This document shows positions 51,234-62,879 of a stretch of DNA of 64,000 bases, in pieces. The stretch covers positions 186,001-250,000 of the forward strand of contig NZ_FSRU01000001.1 in the NCBI RefSeq assembly GCF_900142845.1. The letters are read 5' to 3'. The stretch is from Paraburkholderia phenazinium. GTDB lineage: Bacteria; Pseudomonadota; Gammaproteobacteria; Burkholderiales; Burkholderiaceae. Below the pieces are notes generated by a model. That model ran no database searches. It was given only the letters and a program-made list of their open reading frames with translations, and had not been told where the DNA came from. The stretch's first letter is position 1. The number at the start of each line of letters is the position of its first letter. Both the position numbers and the translations under genes were made by a program.

Positions 51234-51325
51234 GTGTTATGTGAGGTCCGCTACCGAAAGCGGAACGTCGAGGGCGCACTCGCACACCATGCCGCTTTCG
51301 CTCAACCTTGTGCCGCCTAACCTCG

Positions 51326-53191
51326 CTATGCGACCTGCGCCGACCGCACAATCCACGCCTCAAACTCCGCGTACATTGCCGGTAGCGATGCCTCGTTGGT
51401 CGCAATGCGTTGTGCGCCATGAACGATCGAGATCGACGCATCAAGATCTCCCTCGCCCGTGGCCATAAGCGGCGCGACACGATCGGCCCGCTCGAAGGCT
51501 TCCTGTGCGAGTGCCCACGCTTCCCGCGGCGAACGATTGCACTCCGTCGCCAGATAGGCCGAAGTCAAACTCTCCCCCGTCATGTTCCGCAAGGTTTGAT
51601 CGAGCGTCAGACTGTTGCCCGACGTCCAGTAGTGTTTCGCAAGCAGCGGCCCGACTGCGGGGTTATCGACGATATAACCAAGCGAGCGCGTCAGATAGGC
51701 ACGCGTCTGCGACGCCGCCATCTTAGCCAGCAGGTAGCCGTGATAGTAGACCGCGATGTCGTGATAGATAGGATGGGGCATGCTCAGCACATAGCCCGTG
51801 TGATGAGGCACACCAAGGATGCGCAACGTCAGCGAACGCGCCAGTTCGAGCACCGACTCCATGGTGCGCTCGGCATCGTCCATGGCATAGAGCGCCCGTT
51901 CGAAATACGTCGGCACCAGATCGCGGCGTTCGGCGTGAGCGAGGAACGCCTGGTTCGACTCGACACGCGAGCGCAGCATGTCGTCGGGCATCGGCTCGCC
52001 GGTTGCGTTGCGCGCATACCGTCTGATCCAGCAGGGATCGCCCGGCAATGCATCGAAGAACTTCGCCTGCGTTTCAAGGTACGCAGGCGAGCTAGGGGCG
52101 TAGATGTGCGAGAAGCAGGGCGAATTGCGCGCCACGTTAGAAAAATGCGCAGCGTGTCCAGCCTCGTGGAATAGCACGTTGAGCCCCTGCAGTCCTGCAC
52201 CCGCTTGCTGCGGGCGTGCCGTCGAGGTGAAGCGGACATCCGCCGACACCCAGCCGGTGCTGTCGTCGCGATAGCTCGGCGTGGGCGCGATGCAAAAGCC
52301 CGTCGGAAACTTGCCTGGCCGGTCCAGCAAATCGATTTCGATCCGCGCGCCGCGATACGACACGCCAAGTCGCCGGAACGATTCTGCCCAACGCTCCAGC
52401 GCCTTGCTAAACGGAAAGTAGGCATCCACCTTTTGCGCCGCGCCGCCGCGCATCCGGTAGGGTAAATTGTGCGGCTGCAAGGCCGCGTCGCCGTGCTCCA
52501 TGACGAGGCGGTTCAACGCGGCGAAATGCGCCTCGCGTGTACTCCGCTCGAACTCGTCGAAGATCGCAAAGAGTTGCTCGGGGCTCATGCCGCTGCCGGT
52601 GCGCAGCCGGTAGTCGAAGAAGTCGCGATAGCCGAGTTCACGCGCCAATGCATTGCGCCTCGCCACAATCTCGAGGAAACCGTTGTCCAGCACCCAGCGT
52701 TCGAGTCCATGCAGCGCTTCGTGCGAGCTTTTGCGTGACGCGTCGTCCGGGTTCGATGCCAGGTTCGAGCGTAGCGTGGCAGGTGAGGCCTCTTCGGTAA
52801 GCCCCGACGCGCCGACATGATGCATCTTGTACGCCTGGCGGCGCGCGAACAGATCGGCGTCCATCTTGATCAGCTCGGCCAGCAACACGTTGGCGCGCTC
52901 GCTGCCCATCGCGTTGCCTTCGAAGGCCGCGACCCAGCCGCGCAGGCCCGTCACGAGCCCATCGCGCTCGTCACACTGCGCCGAGGCCTCGATCCTCGCG
53001 AGATGGTCGCGGCTTTGCGCCAGGCGTTGCGCGTCTGCGAGGAAGGTTCTGCGCGCGAGACCAGCCGTACCCTGCGCGTCGTGGTCGTCGCTCTGGCCGG
53101 TGTGTGTTAGCCAGAAGAGCTCGCATTCCTTTTGATGAATCGTCAGATAGTCTTGATTGAGTCGGTCGAAAAAGGCGCGAGCGCTTTTCAT
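51326..53191 (-). CDS. M3-family oligoendopeptidase (zinc metallopeptidase)
   Basis: 621 residues from ATG 53191 (MKSARAFFDRL); the longer frame adds 49 residues. The zinc site HEAGHAAHF is in the middle, as in the M3 family (HExxH plus a downstream Glu), with FHEAGHAAHFSNVARNSPCF around it. The N-terminal half is helical (thimet-oligopeptidase-like lid). It probably cleaves short peptides in the cytosol; no signal peptide is visible. It is divergent from the HAD phosphatase gene with 171 bases between the starts. M3 peptidases have no fixed partner here. Confidence 0.9.
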   Translation of the reverse strand: MKSARAFFDRLNQDYLTIHQKECELFWLTHTGQSDDHDAQGTAGLARRTFLADAQRLAQSRDHLARIEASAQCDERDGLVTGLRGWVAAFEGNAMGSERANVLLAELIKMDADLFARRQAYKMHHVGASGLTEEASPATLRSNLASNPDDASRKSSHEALHGLERWVLDNGFLEIVARRNALARELGYRDFFDYRLRTGSGMSPEQLFAIFDEFERSTREAHFAALNRLVMEHGDAALQPHNLPYRMRGGAAQKVDAYFPFSKALERWAESFRRLGVSYRGARIEIDLLDRPGKFPTGFCIAPTPSYRDDSTGWVSADVRFTSTARPQQAGAGLQGLNVLFHEAGHAAHFSNVARNSPCFSHIYAPSSPAYLETQAKFFDALPGDPCWIRRYARNATGEPMPDDMLRSRVESNQAFLAHAERRDLVPTYFERALYAMDDAERTMESVLELARSLTLRILGVPHHTGYVLSMPHPIYHDIAVYYHGYLLAKMAASQTRAYLTRSLGYIVDNPAVGPLLAKHYWTSGNSLTLDQTLRNMTGESLTSAYLATECNRSPREAWALAQEAFERADRVAPLMATGEGDLDASISIVHGAQRIATNEASLPAMYAEFEAWIVRSAQVA

Positions 53192-53362
53192 ATGCGGGTA
53201 GGGTTGGAGATGTCGTTTATGCTGCTTGGAGGACGGCGAGAGAACGCGCAGCGATAGCAATGATCGTAGCGCAGTCTGCATACAGTTGACTTGCTGGGCG
53301 GTGTCGGGGAGCATGCGCGAAGCGCCATCTCCAATCACGACTTACCTGACGACGCAATAGAC

Positions 53363-53995
53363 ATGAGAACGCTACTCTTCGATCTGGACGGCACGCTCAG
53401 CGATCCGCTGGTGGGTATTAGCCGATCCATCAATCACGCGCTGACATCCCTAGGCTATACGGCGCTTCCCGAGTCGGAGGTCGCGCAGTATGTGGGACCT
53501 CCGCTCGACGACACATTCCGGGTCGTCACCGGCGCACCCGAAGCTGAGGTCCGCCAGTTGATCTTGCTGTATCGCGAACGTTATGCCGAAACCGGCTTCG
53601 CAGAAAATACGCTCTACCCTGGCATCGACACCGCACTCGATGCGCTGGCGCAACAGGGCATCCCCATGGGCATCTGCACGTCGAAGCTCGCAAACTTCGC
53701 GGACAAGATCTTGCACCGGTTCGGCATACGCGACCATTTTCGCTTTATTAGCGGTGGCGATATCGGCGTGACGAAGCAACAGCAAATCGCGCGTTTGCTA
53801 AGCGACGGTGCTGTCGATCCGCAGGCGAGGATGATCGGCGATCGCTCTGTGGATCTGCTGGCCGCTCATGCGAATGGCATCGGTTCAGTCGGCGTGCTAT
53901 GGGGATACGGTTCGCGCAAGGAATTGGCGGATCAGTCGCCACTGCGTCTACTTGAGAGCGTCGATGAGATAGCCGGTCTCGTTGACCTTCCTTAG
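53363..53995 (+). CDS. HAD-superfamily phosphatase, phosphoglycolate-phosphatase-like
   Basis: 210 residues from ATG 53363 (MRTLLFDLDGTLSDPLVG); the longer frame lies in the divergent promoter. HAD motifs: I DLDGTL (Asp nucleophile), II in GICTSKL (Ser/Thr), III Lys in GVTKQQQIARLL, IV GDRSVDLLAAHANG. The cap (IGRSINHALTSLGYTALPESEV-like) is the alpha-helical Gph type. It may dephosphorylate 2-phosphoglycolate or another small phosphate ester. It stands alone between the M3 gene and cysS. Confidence 0.88.
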   Translation: MRTLLFDLDGTLSDPLVGISRSINHALTSLGYTALPESEVAQYVGPPLDDTFRVVTGAPEAEVRQLILLYRERYAETGFAENTLYPGIDTALDALAQQGIPMGICTSKLANFADKILHRFGIRDHFRFISGGDIGVTKQQQIARLLSDGAVDPQARMIGDRSVDLLAAHANGIGSVGVLWGYGSRKELADQSPLRLLESVDEIAGLVDLP

Positions 53996-54092
53996 CGTAA
54001 GCGTTAGCGCGCACCCGCTGCCGTGTTGTTGCGCAGAGGGGCGCGGCTAGGCGTGAGCGTGAGCTTGAGCCGCGCCTCGGTAGAGCATCGCT

Positions 54093-55499
54093 TCAACTCC
54101 GCTCCTGGATCCCAGTCCCGGCCAGCGGACTCAAGCGTTGTCCGCCCACACCATCCTCAACCTGCCAACCCGCTGCCTTCAACGTCTCACGCAGCCGGTC
54201 TGACTCGGCCCAGTCCTTAGCAGCGCGAGCCCTCTCACGCTGTTGAGCCAGCGCGGCCACATCCGCCGGAATCTCGAACGCCTCTGCATGCCAATCGGCG
54301 AGCCGCAATCCAAGCACCGGTTCGAAGGCATCGACCGTCGCCCGACGCGTCTCCACCGGCAGATCGCTTCTCACCACCTCCCACACGACCGCCAGCGCAC
54401 GCGGCAAATTCAGATCCTGATTGACCTCGGCATTGAAGCGCGCGACGAACCCCGCGTCCACCGTACCGCCCGCAGGCCAGCTCGCATACGCTTTGCGCAG
54501 CCTGTCCAATGCAGCTTGCGCGGCATCGAGCGCCTCATGATTGAAACGCAGCTTGCTCCGGTAATGCGCGCTCAAGCAAAGATAGCGGTACGCCAGCGGA
54601 TCGATCCCACGCTCGGTCAAACTCTGCAGGCGCAGAAAGTCGCCATCCGACTTGGACATCTTGGCGGCATCGAGCGTCAGAAAATGACCGTGCATCCAGA
54701 AGTTGGCAAGCCGCGTGCCGTGGCAAGCCTGCGTCTGTGCGATCTCGTTGCTGTGATGCACGGCGATGTGGTCCTCGCCGCCGCAGTGGATGTCGAACCA
54801 CGGACTCAGGTATTTGGCCGACATCGCCGAGCACTCGATATGCCAGCCCGGAAAACCGCGTCCCCATGGGCTGTCCCATTCCATTTGCCGCGTCGAGTCG
54901 GGCGGGCTGAATTTCCACAGCGCAAAGTCGGTCGCGCGCCGCTTCTCGCCGACGGCCACCCGCTTGCCGGCCTGCAAGCCCGCATGATCGAGGCGCGCCA
55001 GATAACCGTAGTCGTCCTGGCGACTGGTGTCGAAGTACACGCCGTCGTTGGTCTGATATGTGTAGCCGTTGCGTTCCAGCTCGGCGATGAAGGTGATCTG
55101 CTCCGCAATATGGTCCGTCGCGCGGCACCACACGGTGGGTTCCAGCAGGTTGAGTGCTTGCCAGTCGCTCATGAATGCGCGGGTATAGCGTTCGGCAATC
55201 TCCCAGGCCGATGCGCCCGTGCGTCGGCTGCCCTTCTCCATCTTGTCTTCGCCTTCATCGGCATCGGAGACGAGATGACCGACATCGGTGATGTTCACGA
55301 CATGCCGCACCTCGTAGCCGTTTAGCGCGAGCACACGCCGCAGCACGTCTTCGAACACGTAGGTGCGCAGATTGCCGATATGCGCATGGTCGTACACCGT
55401 CGGTCCGCAGCAGTACAGACCCACGTGGCTGGGTTGCAAAGCAGTGAACGGGCGCAGCGCGCGCGACCAGGTGTCGTACAAGGCGAGAGACATCGGCAT
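54093..55499 (-). CDS. cysS: Cysteinyl-tRNA synthetase
   Basis: The 468-residue class I synthetase has the zinc Cys in YCCGPTVYDHAHIGNLRTY (HIGN in the HIGH position), VVNITDVG, the GWHIECSAMSAKYL zinc site with a Cys, and the KMSKSDG signature. The ATG at 55493 (MSLALYDTW) is an alternative start. It charges tRNA(Cys). The leader upstream contains a cysteine-rich leader peptide and terminator hairpin, so expression is probably controlled by attenuation. It may be a second copy; the housekeeping cysS of Burkholderia is usually near accA/tilS, which is not seen here. It follows folD with a 218-base gap. Confidence 0.93.
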   Translation of the reverse strand: MPMSLALYDTWSRALRPFTALQPSHVGLYCCGPTVYDHAHIGNLRTYVFEDVLRRVLALNGYEVRHVVNITDVGHLVSDADEGEDKMEKGSRRTGASAWEIAERYTRAFMSDWQALNLLEPTVWCRATDHIAEQITFIAELERNGYTYQTNDGVYFDTSRQDDYGYLARLDHAGLQAGKRVAVGEKRRATDFALWKFSPPDSTRQMEWDSPWGRGFPGWHIECSAMSAKYLSPWFDIHCGGEDHIAVHHSNEIAQTQACHGTRLANFWMHGHFLTLDAAKMSKSDGDFLRLQSLTERGIDPLAYRYLCLSAHYRSKLRFNHEALDAAQAALDRLRKAYASWPAGGTVDAGFVARFNAEVNQDLNLPRALAVVWEVVRSDLPVETRRATVDAFEPVLGLRLADWHAEAFEIPADVAALAQQRERARAAKDWAESDRLRETLKAAGWQVEDGVGGQRLSPLAGTGIQERS

Positions 55500-55540
55500 T
55501 TCCGTGGGTTGAGTGTTGGGGGTTAGGGATGCGCAAAAAA

Positions 55541-55572
55541 CAAAAAGGCCACCGGTTTTTCAACAGGTGGCC
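55541..55572 (-). terminator. Attenuator terminator in the cysS leader
   Basis: On the minus strand GGCCACC (55572-55566) pairs with GGTGGCC (55553-55547), followed by a U-tract (AAAAA at 55542-55546 on the plus strand). It lies 37 bases after the leader-peptide stop and 42 bases before the cysS ATG, so it is in the leader, not after a gene. Confidence 0.75.
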
Positions 55573-55608
55573 ATCGGGACTTGCTCGGACGTGACGTAAC
55601 GCGACGCG

Positions 55609-55686
55609 CTAGACGCAAGCTCCCGCTGGCAGGCTTTGACAGCATGCAGGCATGAAGCAGACGAGTGAGCGGGTAGCGAAGATCAT
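55609..55686 (-). CDS. Cysteine-rich leader peptide of cysS
   Basis: A 25-codon frame (ATG at 55686, TAG at 55611-55609) reads MIFATRSLVCFMPACCQSLP with a tail AGACV. It has Cys at residues 10, 15, 16 and 24; 4 of 25 residues is far above normal cysteine use. The predicted transcription start falls on or next to its ATG, so it may be translated without a leader. Stalling at the Cys codons when Cys-tRNA(Cys) is low would free or block RNA segments before the terminator at 55541-55572. A segment in its last codons (55624-55615) can pair with 55584-55576, close to the terminator. Translation is inferred. Confidence 0.7.
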   Translation of the reverse strand: MIFATRSLVCFMPACCQSLPAGACV

Positions 55687-55692
55687 GGGACG

Positions 55693-55721
55693 ATGCTAAC
55701 GCGCGTTAATTTTTTGGTCAA
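55693..55721 (-). promoter_or_regulatory. Promoter of the cysS leader
   Basis: TTGACC (55721-55716) and TAGCAT (55698-55693) on the minus strand are separated by exactly 17 bases. The expected start point is about 55686, the A of the leader-peptide ATG. The -35 box overlaps the folD stop codon (55718-55720). Confidence 0.65.
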
Positions 55722-56593
55722 TCGGTTTGGCCGGTGGGGTGGGCAGCCTGCTCGGCGGCATCGACGGTCTGCGCGATAAGTGTCGCAATCGTCATCGGTC
55801 CGACGCCGCCGGGCACGGGCGTCACCGCCGCGCAACGGCTTGCCAGTCCGTCGAGATCAATATCGCCGACGCCGCCTGGATGGTAGCCGGCGTCGATCAC
55901 GACCGCTCCATCGCTGATCCAATGGTTCGGAATGAACTTCGGCTTGCCCACTGCGCCCACGACGATTTCCGCGCGCCGCACCTCCGCTTCGAGATTCACG
56001 GTCTTCGAATGACACAAGGTGACGGTCGCGTTTGCATTCGACAGCATCAGCGCCATCGGCTTGCCCAGAATGGCGCTGCGCCCGACCACCACCGCACGTT
56101 TGCCGGCAAGCTCGATCCCATAGTGAGCCAGTAGCCGCATGATGCCGGTGGGCGTGGCGGGGCCGAACGCCGGCTCGCCGAGCGCCATCCGGCCAAAGCC
56201 GTGACTCGTCACGCCGTCCACATCCTTGAGGGTCGAGATGTGATCGAAGCAGCGGCGCTCGTCGACCTGAGCCGGCACCGGGTGTTGCAACAAGATCCCA
56301 TGAACGTCTGGGTCGGCGTTGAGCCGGCCGATCTCGGCGAGGACTTCGTCCGTGGTGCTGCCGGCAGGCAAAGCGACGAGGCGCGAGTCCATGCCGACGC
56401 GCCGGCACGCGTTGCCCTTCATCCGCACATAAGTGGCCGAAGCGGGATCGTCGCCGACCAGAATGGTGGCCAGGATCGGCGTGCGTGCGCCGTTGATTGC
56501 CTTGAGCGCGGCGACGCGTGCGGACAGGTCGTGTTCGCCCTGGGCTGCAACCGCTTTGCCGTCCAGGATCAGGCATGTCAGAGGGTGGTTCAT
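55718..56593 (-). CDS. folD: Methylenetetrahydrofolate dehydrogenase/cyclohydrolase FolD
   Basis: The 291-residue bifunctional enzyme interconverts 5,10-methylene-, 5,10-methenyl- and 10-formyl-THF. Key sites: catalytic Tyr and Lys in [32 protein letters not shown], the NADP loop [17 protein letters not shown], and the FolD signature [16 protein letters not shown]. It is normal length. Upstream, a possible small ORF ends three bases before its ATG. The ASCH gene is further upstream on the same strand. Its stop overlaps the cysS leader promoter, so read-through could also reach cysS. Confidence 0.95.
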   Translation of the reverse strand: MNHPLTCLILDGKAVAAQGEHDLSARVAALKAINGARTPILATILVGDDPASATYVRMKGNACRRVGMDSRLVALPAGSTTDEVLAEIGRLNADPDVHGILLQHPVPAQVDERRCFDHISTLKDVDGVTSHGFGRMALGEPAFGPATPTGIMRLLAHYGIELAGKRAVVVGRSAILGKPMALMLSNANATVTLCHSKTVNLEAEVRRAEIVVGAVGKPKFIPNHWISDGAVVIDAGYHPGGVGDIDLDGLASRCAAVTPVPGGVGPMTIATLIAQTVDAAEQAAHPTGQTD

Positions 56594-56596
56594 CGC

Positions 56597-56761
56597 TCAG
56601 CTCCCGGCCGTTGCGGTGTCAAAGCCGCTACGTTGCAGTAGATCAAAACGAAGGTGGGCAAGTACGAGTCCCTGCGGAGGAGGGAATGCCCGCGACAGAG
56701 GTACAGCAGAGGGGAATGTAAAAGCTGGCGGAACGGTCAGAGTAGCAATCAGGGCAGTCAT
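56597..56761 (-). CDS. Possible 54-residue small ORF upstream of folD
   Basis: On the minus strand an ATG at 56761, seven bases after GGAG, opens a frame of 54 codons. It begins MTALIATLTVPPAFTFPSAV and ends FDTATAGS. The TGA lies three bases before the folD ATG, the spacing expected for translational coupling. The peptide is hydrophobic at its start and has no recognisable family. Its codon use is not as GC-rich in third position as neighbours. It could instead be an untranslated leader. No database check was possible. Confidence 0.35.
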   Translation of the reverse strand: MTALIATLTVPPAFTFPSAVPLSRAFPPPQGLVLAHLRFDLLQRSGFDTATAGS

Positions 56762-56874
56762 TGGAAGTCTCCATAGAGAACGATCAAGATGCCCAGGCGA
56801 ACGGCGGTGCGGCCTCTACGCTTCCCGATGGTGATCCATCTTTTCTCGCCAGTCGCGCAGGCCCATATGATAAC

Positions 56875-57336
56875 TCACGCCCACGTCTCCACCACCTCAA
56901 AGGTCTCGCAGACAAGCGGCATGGTTTCGTCGATCGTGCGGCCAATCTGCGCGCACTCGCGCAAGAAGAAATCCCAGTGCGCCTTGCGCCAATACGCAAG
57001 CGAGCGATCGCCCTCGCCTTCACTGGCGGCAAATTCGGCGGACACTTCGTTGAACGGCACGATCTCGACACGCGTGATGCGGTGAATCATCACCGGACGA
57101 TCGGCATAGTCGAGCACGATCCCGATGTCGCCCACCGCGGGAATGTCCTCGCCCTCAAACTCCCACGACCACAGCATGCTGCAGGTACCGCGCTTGGTCC
57201 CCTCGCGGATCAGCGCGATGAGTTCGGCCGAGAGCGCCTCGGAATCGCCGAATCCGACGATTCGGAGTCGGCCCTCCGGAACCTGGATGCCTCGTTGCGA
57301 CAGCGTTTCGACAAGACTCTCGGGCGTTGGATTCAT
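56875..57336 (-). CDS. ASCH-domain protein
   Basis: The 153-residue protein has an ASCH (RNA-binding-like, PUA-related) domain: LIREGTKRGTCSMLWSWEFEGEDIPAVGDIGIVLDYADRPVMIHRI-type sequence with the ASCH G-x-K-x-x-T pattern (GTKRGT), then EGDRSLAYWRKAHWDFF. Bacterial ASCH proteins include RNA-binding and N4-acetylcytidine amidohydrolase (YqfB-like) enzymes; the role of this one is open. The gene is co-directional with folD and cysS. Confidence 0.87.
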   Translation of the reverse strand: MNPTPESLVETLSQRGIQVPEGRLRIVGFGDSEALSAELIALIREGTKRGTCSMLWSWEFEGEDIPAVGDIGIVLDYADRPVMIHRITRVEIVPFNEVSAEFAASEGEGDRSLAYWRKAHWDFFLRECAQIGRTIDETMPLVCETFEVVETWA

Positions 57337-57427
57337 CTGGATGCTTTGGCAAGCGGGTAACGGAACGTTCGCAGCTTACCTCAAGGCGCGGCGTCCCATC
57401 GCACACTCACCGCGCGCTCATCCATCG

Positions 57428-59857
<2,430 letters not shown>

Positions 59858-60286
59858 TTCCGCGATCCTTGCCGTTGATTATTTCAAGAACTGGTGAAGG
59901 GCTCTTCGCCAAGCCCGGAAATGGAACGTCAAATGTAAGACTCGGGAACGTGAATTGCGCCCATCCGTAGTTAAGCCAATTTCAGTCGCCGGGAACGGAC
60001 ATTAGGGAGTGCTTTTCGGATGATTTGCACGCTAGCATGCAGACGCCGGCTCGCCGATCTGGCAGAGCAACCGGCTTCCTCCAGCATACGCTCGTCAAAT
60101 GTGCTTGACGCATAGAACCGCAAAAGCCGCGAAAGATATCTCAATCACCTCCGCCACCGCGGCGCCTGCGCGGACAGCGGTATAGGGCACAAACCATACG
60201 TTAAGCGTCTCCCGCGGTATCCTTCAGTCTGTCCGCAAGTGTGCGGCTGCCCAGTCGTCACGCAGCGAACAACAGGCGATCAAACC
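59858..60286. other. Intergenic region upstream of divergent glycosidase and MFS genes
   Basis: These 429 bases lie between divergent genes. I see no coding frame, tRNA, or clear promoter; a run of GC-rich dyads (for example GGCGCC near 60160) is unremarkable. Confidence 0.4.
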
Positions 60287-61531
60287 GTGCGCGTCAACCA
60301 TCAGGCTTTTTTCTGCTCGCTTTTCTTTGCGCGGCTGGCGGACCAGATTCTGCTCTTCCTGGTCCCGCTGGTCGTGTTCCAGACGACCCAGAAGGTGTCG
60401 TGGTCGGGCATCGCCTTCTTTGTCGAGGCGCTGCCGCGCTATCTGTTCTTCCCACTGTTCGGCGCGCTCAGCGATCGCTTCTCGCCGCTCAAGCTGATGC
60501 GTATCAGTCAAACGTACCGGGCCGTCGTGTGTATCGCGGGGGTGGTGGGCTATGCGCTGTGCGGTGGCATCGGCTGGCTGATTGCGTTATCCGCTTGCTG
60601 CGGCATCCTCACGAGCCAGGGTTTCGTCGCGCGTGAGGTCATGCTCCCGCAGATCTTCAAGGCTCATAAGTTCGAGCGCGTGCTGGCCGTCTCGCAGTTG
60701 GCCGACCAGCTCGGCGTGGTGCTCGGCCCAATGGCCGCCGCGCTGTTGCTCGGCTGGTGGCGCTGGGAATTCGTGGTGGCCGCGACCGGCGCGCTGTTCC
60801 TGATCGCCGACGCCGCATTCGTGCTGTGGCAGCGCGTGAGCGGATTTCAGGCCATGGCGGCTGAACCGCCTCGGGGTCACTGGACGCAGCCGCTGCGCAC
60901 CGCCGTAGAGCATGTCATGTGTCTGCCCGGCCTGAAGAAAGTCATCCTGCTGGCCGCCGCCGAGAATCTCGTGATCGGCGTGACGCTCGCCACCTCCGCG
61001 GCTATGGTCACCGGCATCCATCATCAATCGGGACGCTTTTACGCGGTACTGCAAACTATCGGCGCCATCGCCACCGTGCTGATCCTGCTGACCATCGCCC
61101 ACGCCTCGTTTTCCAGAAAAGCGCTAGGGCTGCTGGCGTTTCTGGCGATCTGCCTCGGCGGCGTGATCGCCGGCGCGAGTGCCAGTCCGTGGGGCTACGC
61201 GGTGGGCTTCGTGCTGATTATCGGTTTCGACAAGATGTTCAACGTCTATATCCGCAGCGCCCGGCAAAAGATCATTCCGCCAAAGGACTACGGTAAAACG
61301 ACGGGCGTCATCATCCTGCTGAACAACCTGACCCAGCCGCTCGCGGGCTTGCTGGTGGGCCTATTCGCCGGACGTGGGCATACCGGCCTGTTGATCGTGC
61401 TGTTGTCGCTGACAATGGGAGCGATCGGCGCGGTGGCTTCGATCGCCGGACCGTGGCTGCAGAACAGGCGCACGGCCGGCCTCGCGAGCGGAGCCGGCCT
61501 GTCCGAAGCCGGCATCCGCGAGAGCGAATGA
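60287..61531 (+). CDS. MFS exporter, EntS-like (MFS_3 type)
   Basis: About 414 residues from the GTG at 60287 (VRVNHQAFFCSLFFARLADQI); GTG 60239 would add 16 residues unlikely to precede TM1. The protein has 12 hydrophobic segments, with the loop LFGALSDRFSPLKLM after TM2 (MFS signature) and EVMLPQIFKAHKFERVLAVSQLADQLGVVLGP, as in EntS/MFS_3 exporters. It could export a siderophore, drug or lipid; no cluster context is visible. It is convergent with the Rieske oxygenase gene (18-base gap). Confidence 0.82.
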   Translation: MRVNHQAFFCSLFFARLADQILLFLVPLVVFQTTQKVSWSGIAFFVEALPRYLFFPLFGALSDRFSPLKLMRISQTYRAVVCIAGVVGYALCGGIGWLIALSACCGILTSQGFVAREVMLPQIFKAHKFERVLAVSQLADQLGVVLGPMAAALLLGWWRWEFVVAATGALFLIADAAFVLWQRVSGFQAMAAEPPRGHWTQPLRTAVEHVMCLPGLKKVILLAAAENLVIGVTLATSAAMVTGIHHQSGRFYAVLQTIGAIATVLILLTIAHASFSRKALGLLAFLAICLGGVIAGASASPWGYAVGFVLIIGFDKMFNVYIRSARQKIIPPKDYGKTTGVIILLNNLTQPLAGLLVGLFAGRGHTGLLIVLLSLTMGAIGAVASIAGPWLQNRRTAGLASGAGLSEAGIRESE

Positions 61532-61549
61532 ACGCGAGCGGAGCGCGCG

Positions 61550-62725
61550 TTACGTCGTCGCCTCGGCGGGGCCAATCCGCACGCCCTTGAAATGGCCGGC
61601 TGACGGCGGCGCACCGCACTCGCGCAGCAGCGCGCGCAGTTCGTTGATGACCGGGAACACCTCGTGATTCCAGTCCGCGCCTTGCCTGTCGTGCGCTTCC
61701 TGCTCGCGTTCGACGATCCAGCGGTCTTCCTTGAAAATGCGTTCGGTGAACCAGACCAGCAAGGGCCACGCGATATCGAGCAGGACCGGAATGCCCGGCT
61801 TGCGGATAGACAGCAGGCCGAAGGTGCGGTTAGTGCGCTGCTCGGCATCGAGCGGCACATAAACGATCCACAGGTTCATCACCAGCGTCGAATCCGAGGT
61901 GCGGATCTGCAGCGTCTGATACGGATACTGGGTGCGGATGGTCATCACGTCCTTGTCCGCGCCTTGCGTCCCCTTGCGGCTCTGGCCGAACACCAGCGCC
62001 TCGCCGATAGGCTGTTCGCCGGCCATCCGAGCAAACGTGTAATCCACCTCGACCCAGTCGTCGCCACGCCGGCGTCCCAGCGAACGCGCGCGCATCTGCC
62101 CCATCTGCTTGCGGTGCAGGAACTGATGGTTCATGTCCATCAGGTTTTCGTGCATGAACGAGTAATGGCACTTCACTTCGCGGCCCAGGCGGCGCGTCTT
62201 GTAGGCCTTGTCACCCACCGAAGCGAGCGGCGGCAACGGACGTTCCTCAGCCAGCGCGGGATTGCCGGGAAACACGAAGATCAGCCCCTGCTCCTCGCGA
62301 CACGGATACGAGCGCACGCCGTTGGGCAAACGCTCGCGGCCCAGATACGGAATGTCGACGCAGCGGCCGCTGCAATCGTAGGTCCAGCCGTGGTAACAGC
62401 AGCGAATCGTTTCGCCATCCACCACGCCGCCGTGCAGCGGCACCTGCCGGTGCGCACAGCGGTCTTCCAGCGCGAACGCCTTGCCCGACTCGGTGCGCAC
62501 GAGCACGATCGGCTCGCCCGCGAAGGTGACGCCGTGCGCCTTGCCGCGCTTCAGCTCGCGCGACCACGCCAGCGGGTACCAGTAATCGGGGTGGATGGGG
62601 ACGCGGCGCAGATCGCGCACAGGCGCGCCACTGAGTGACTCAGTGGATGTGTCATCGGCGGCTTCGGCCGGTGCCTCGGTAGGCGCATCGATAGTGCTGC
62701 TGTCCAGCGAAGGAACTACATGCAT
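61550..62725 (-). CDS. Rieske [2Fe-2S] oxygenase, VanA/PaO-like
   Basis: 391 residues from ATG 62725, which has an AAGGAGG site eight bases upstream. The Rieske cluster ligands are in ALEDRCAHRQVPLHGG and IRCCYHGWTYDCSGRC. The C-terminal catalytic half has HENLMDMNHQFLHRKQMG, with the mononuclear-iron histidines and Asp. It matches the vanillate-demethylase/pheophorbide-a-oxygenase type. A reductase partner is not adjacent. Its N-terminal ~60 residues (EAPAEAADDTSTESLSG) are an acidic extension. The substrate is unknown. Confidence 0.88.
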   Translation of the reverse strand: MHVVPSLDSSTIDAPTEAPAEAADDTSTESLSGAPVRDLRRVPIHPDYWYPLAWSRELKRGKAHGVTFAGEPIVLVRTESGKAFALEDRCAHRQVPLHGGVVDGETIRCCYHGWTYDCSGRCVDIPYLGRERLPNGVRSYPCREEQGLIFVFPGNPALAEERPLPPLASVGDKAYKTRRLGREVKCHYSFMHENLMDMNHQFLHRKQMGQMRARSLGRRRGDDWVEVDYTFARMAGEQPIGEALVFGQSRKGTQGADKDVMTIRTQYPYQTLQIRTSDSTLVMNLWIVYVPLDAEQRTNRTFGLLSIRKPGIPVLLDIAWPLLVWFTERIFKEDRWIVEREQEAHDRQGADWNHEVFPVINELRALLRECGAPPSAGHFKGVRIGPAEATT

Positions 62726-62879
62726 GGGCAACGCCTCCTTGCAGTCTGAGATCTGGGTGGGCCCGTAACTTGCACGGGCGGCCAACATAAGGACTCAGTC
62801 TACTAGAAGGTGCGTGATCGATGTTTTTGACAATATGTAGGGTTTCCCGCCAGTCCGTCCCGGTCAGCCCCGGCCCCGG

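Noticed and set aside
50964..51325. T-box or valine-rich leader peptide for valS
   Set aside because: There is no T-box sequence and the only leader frame has one Val codon and no terminator, unlike the cysS leader.
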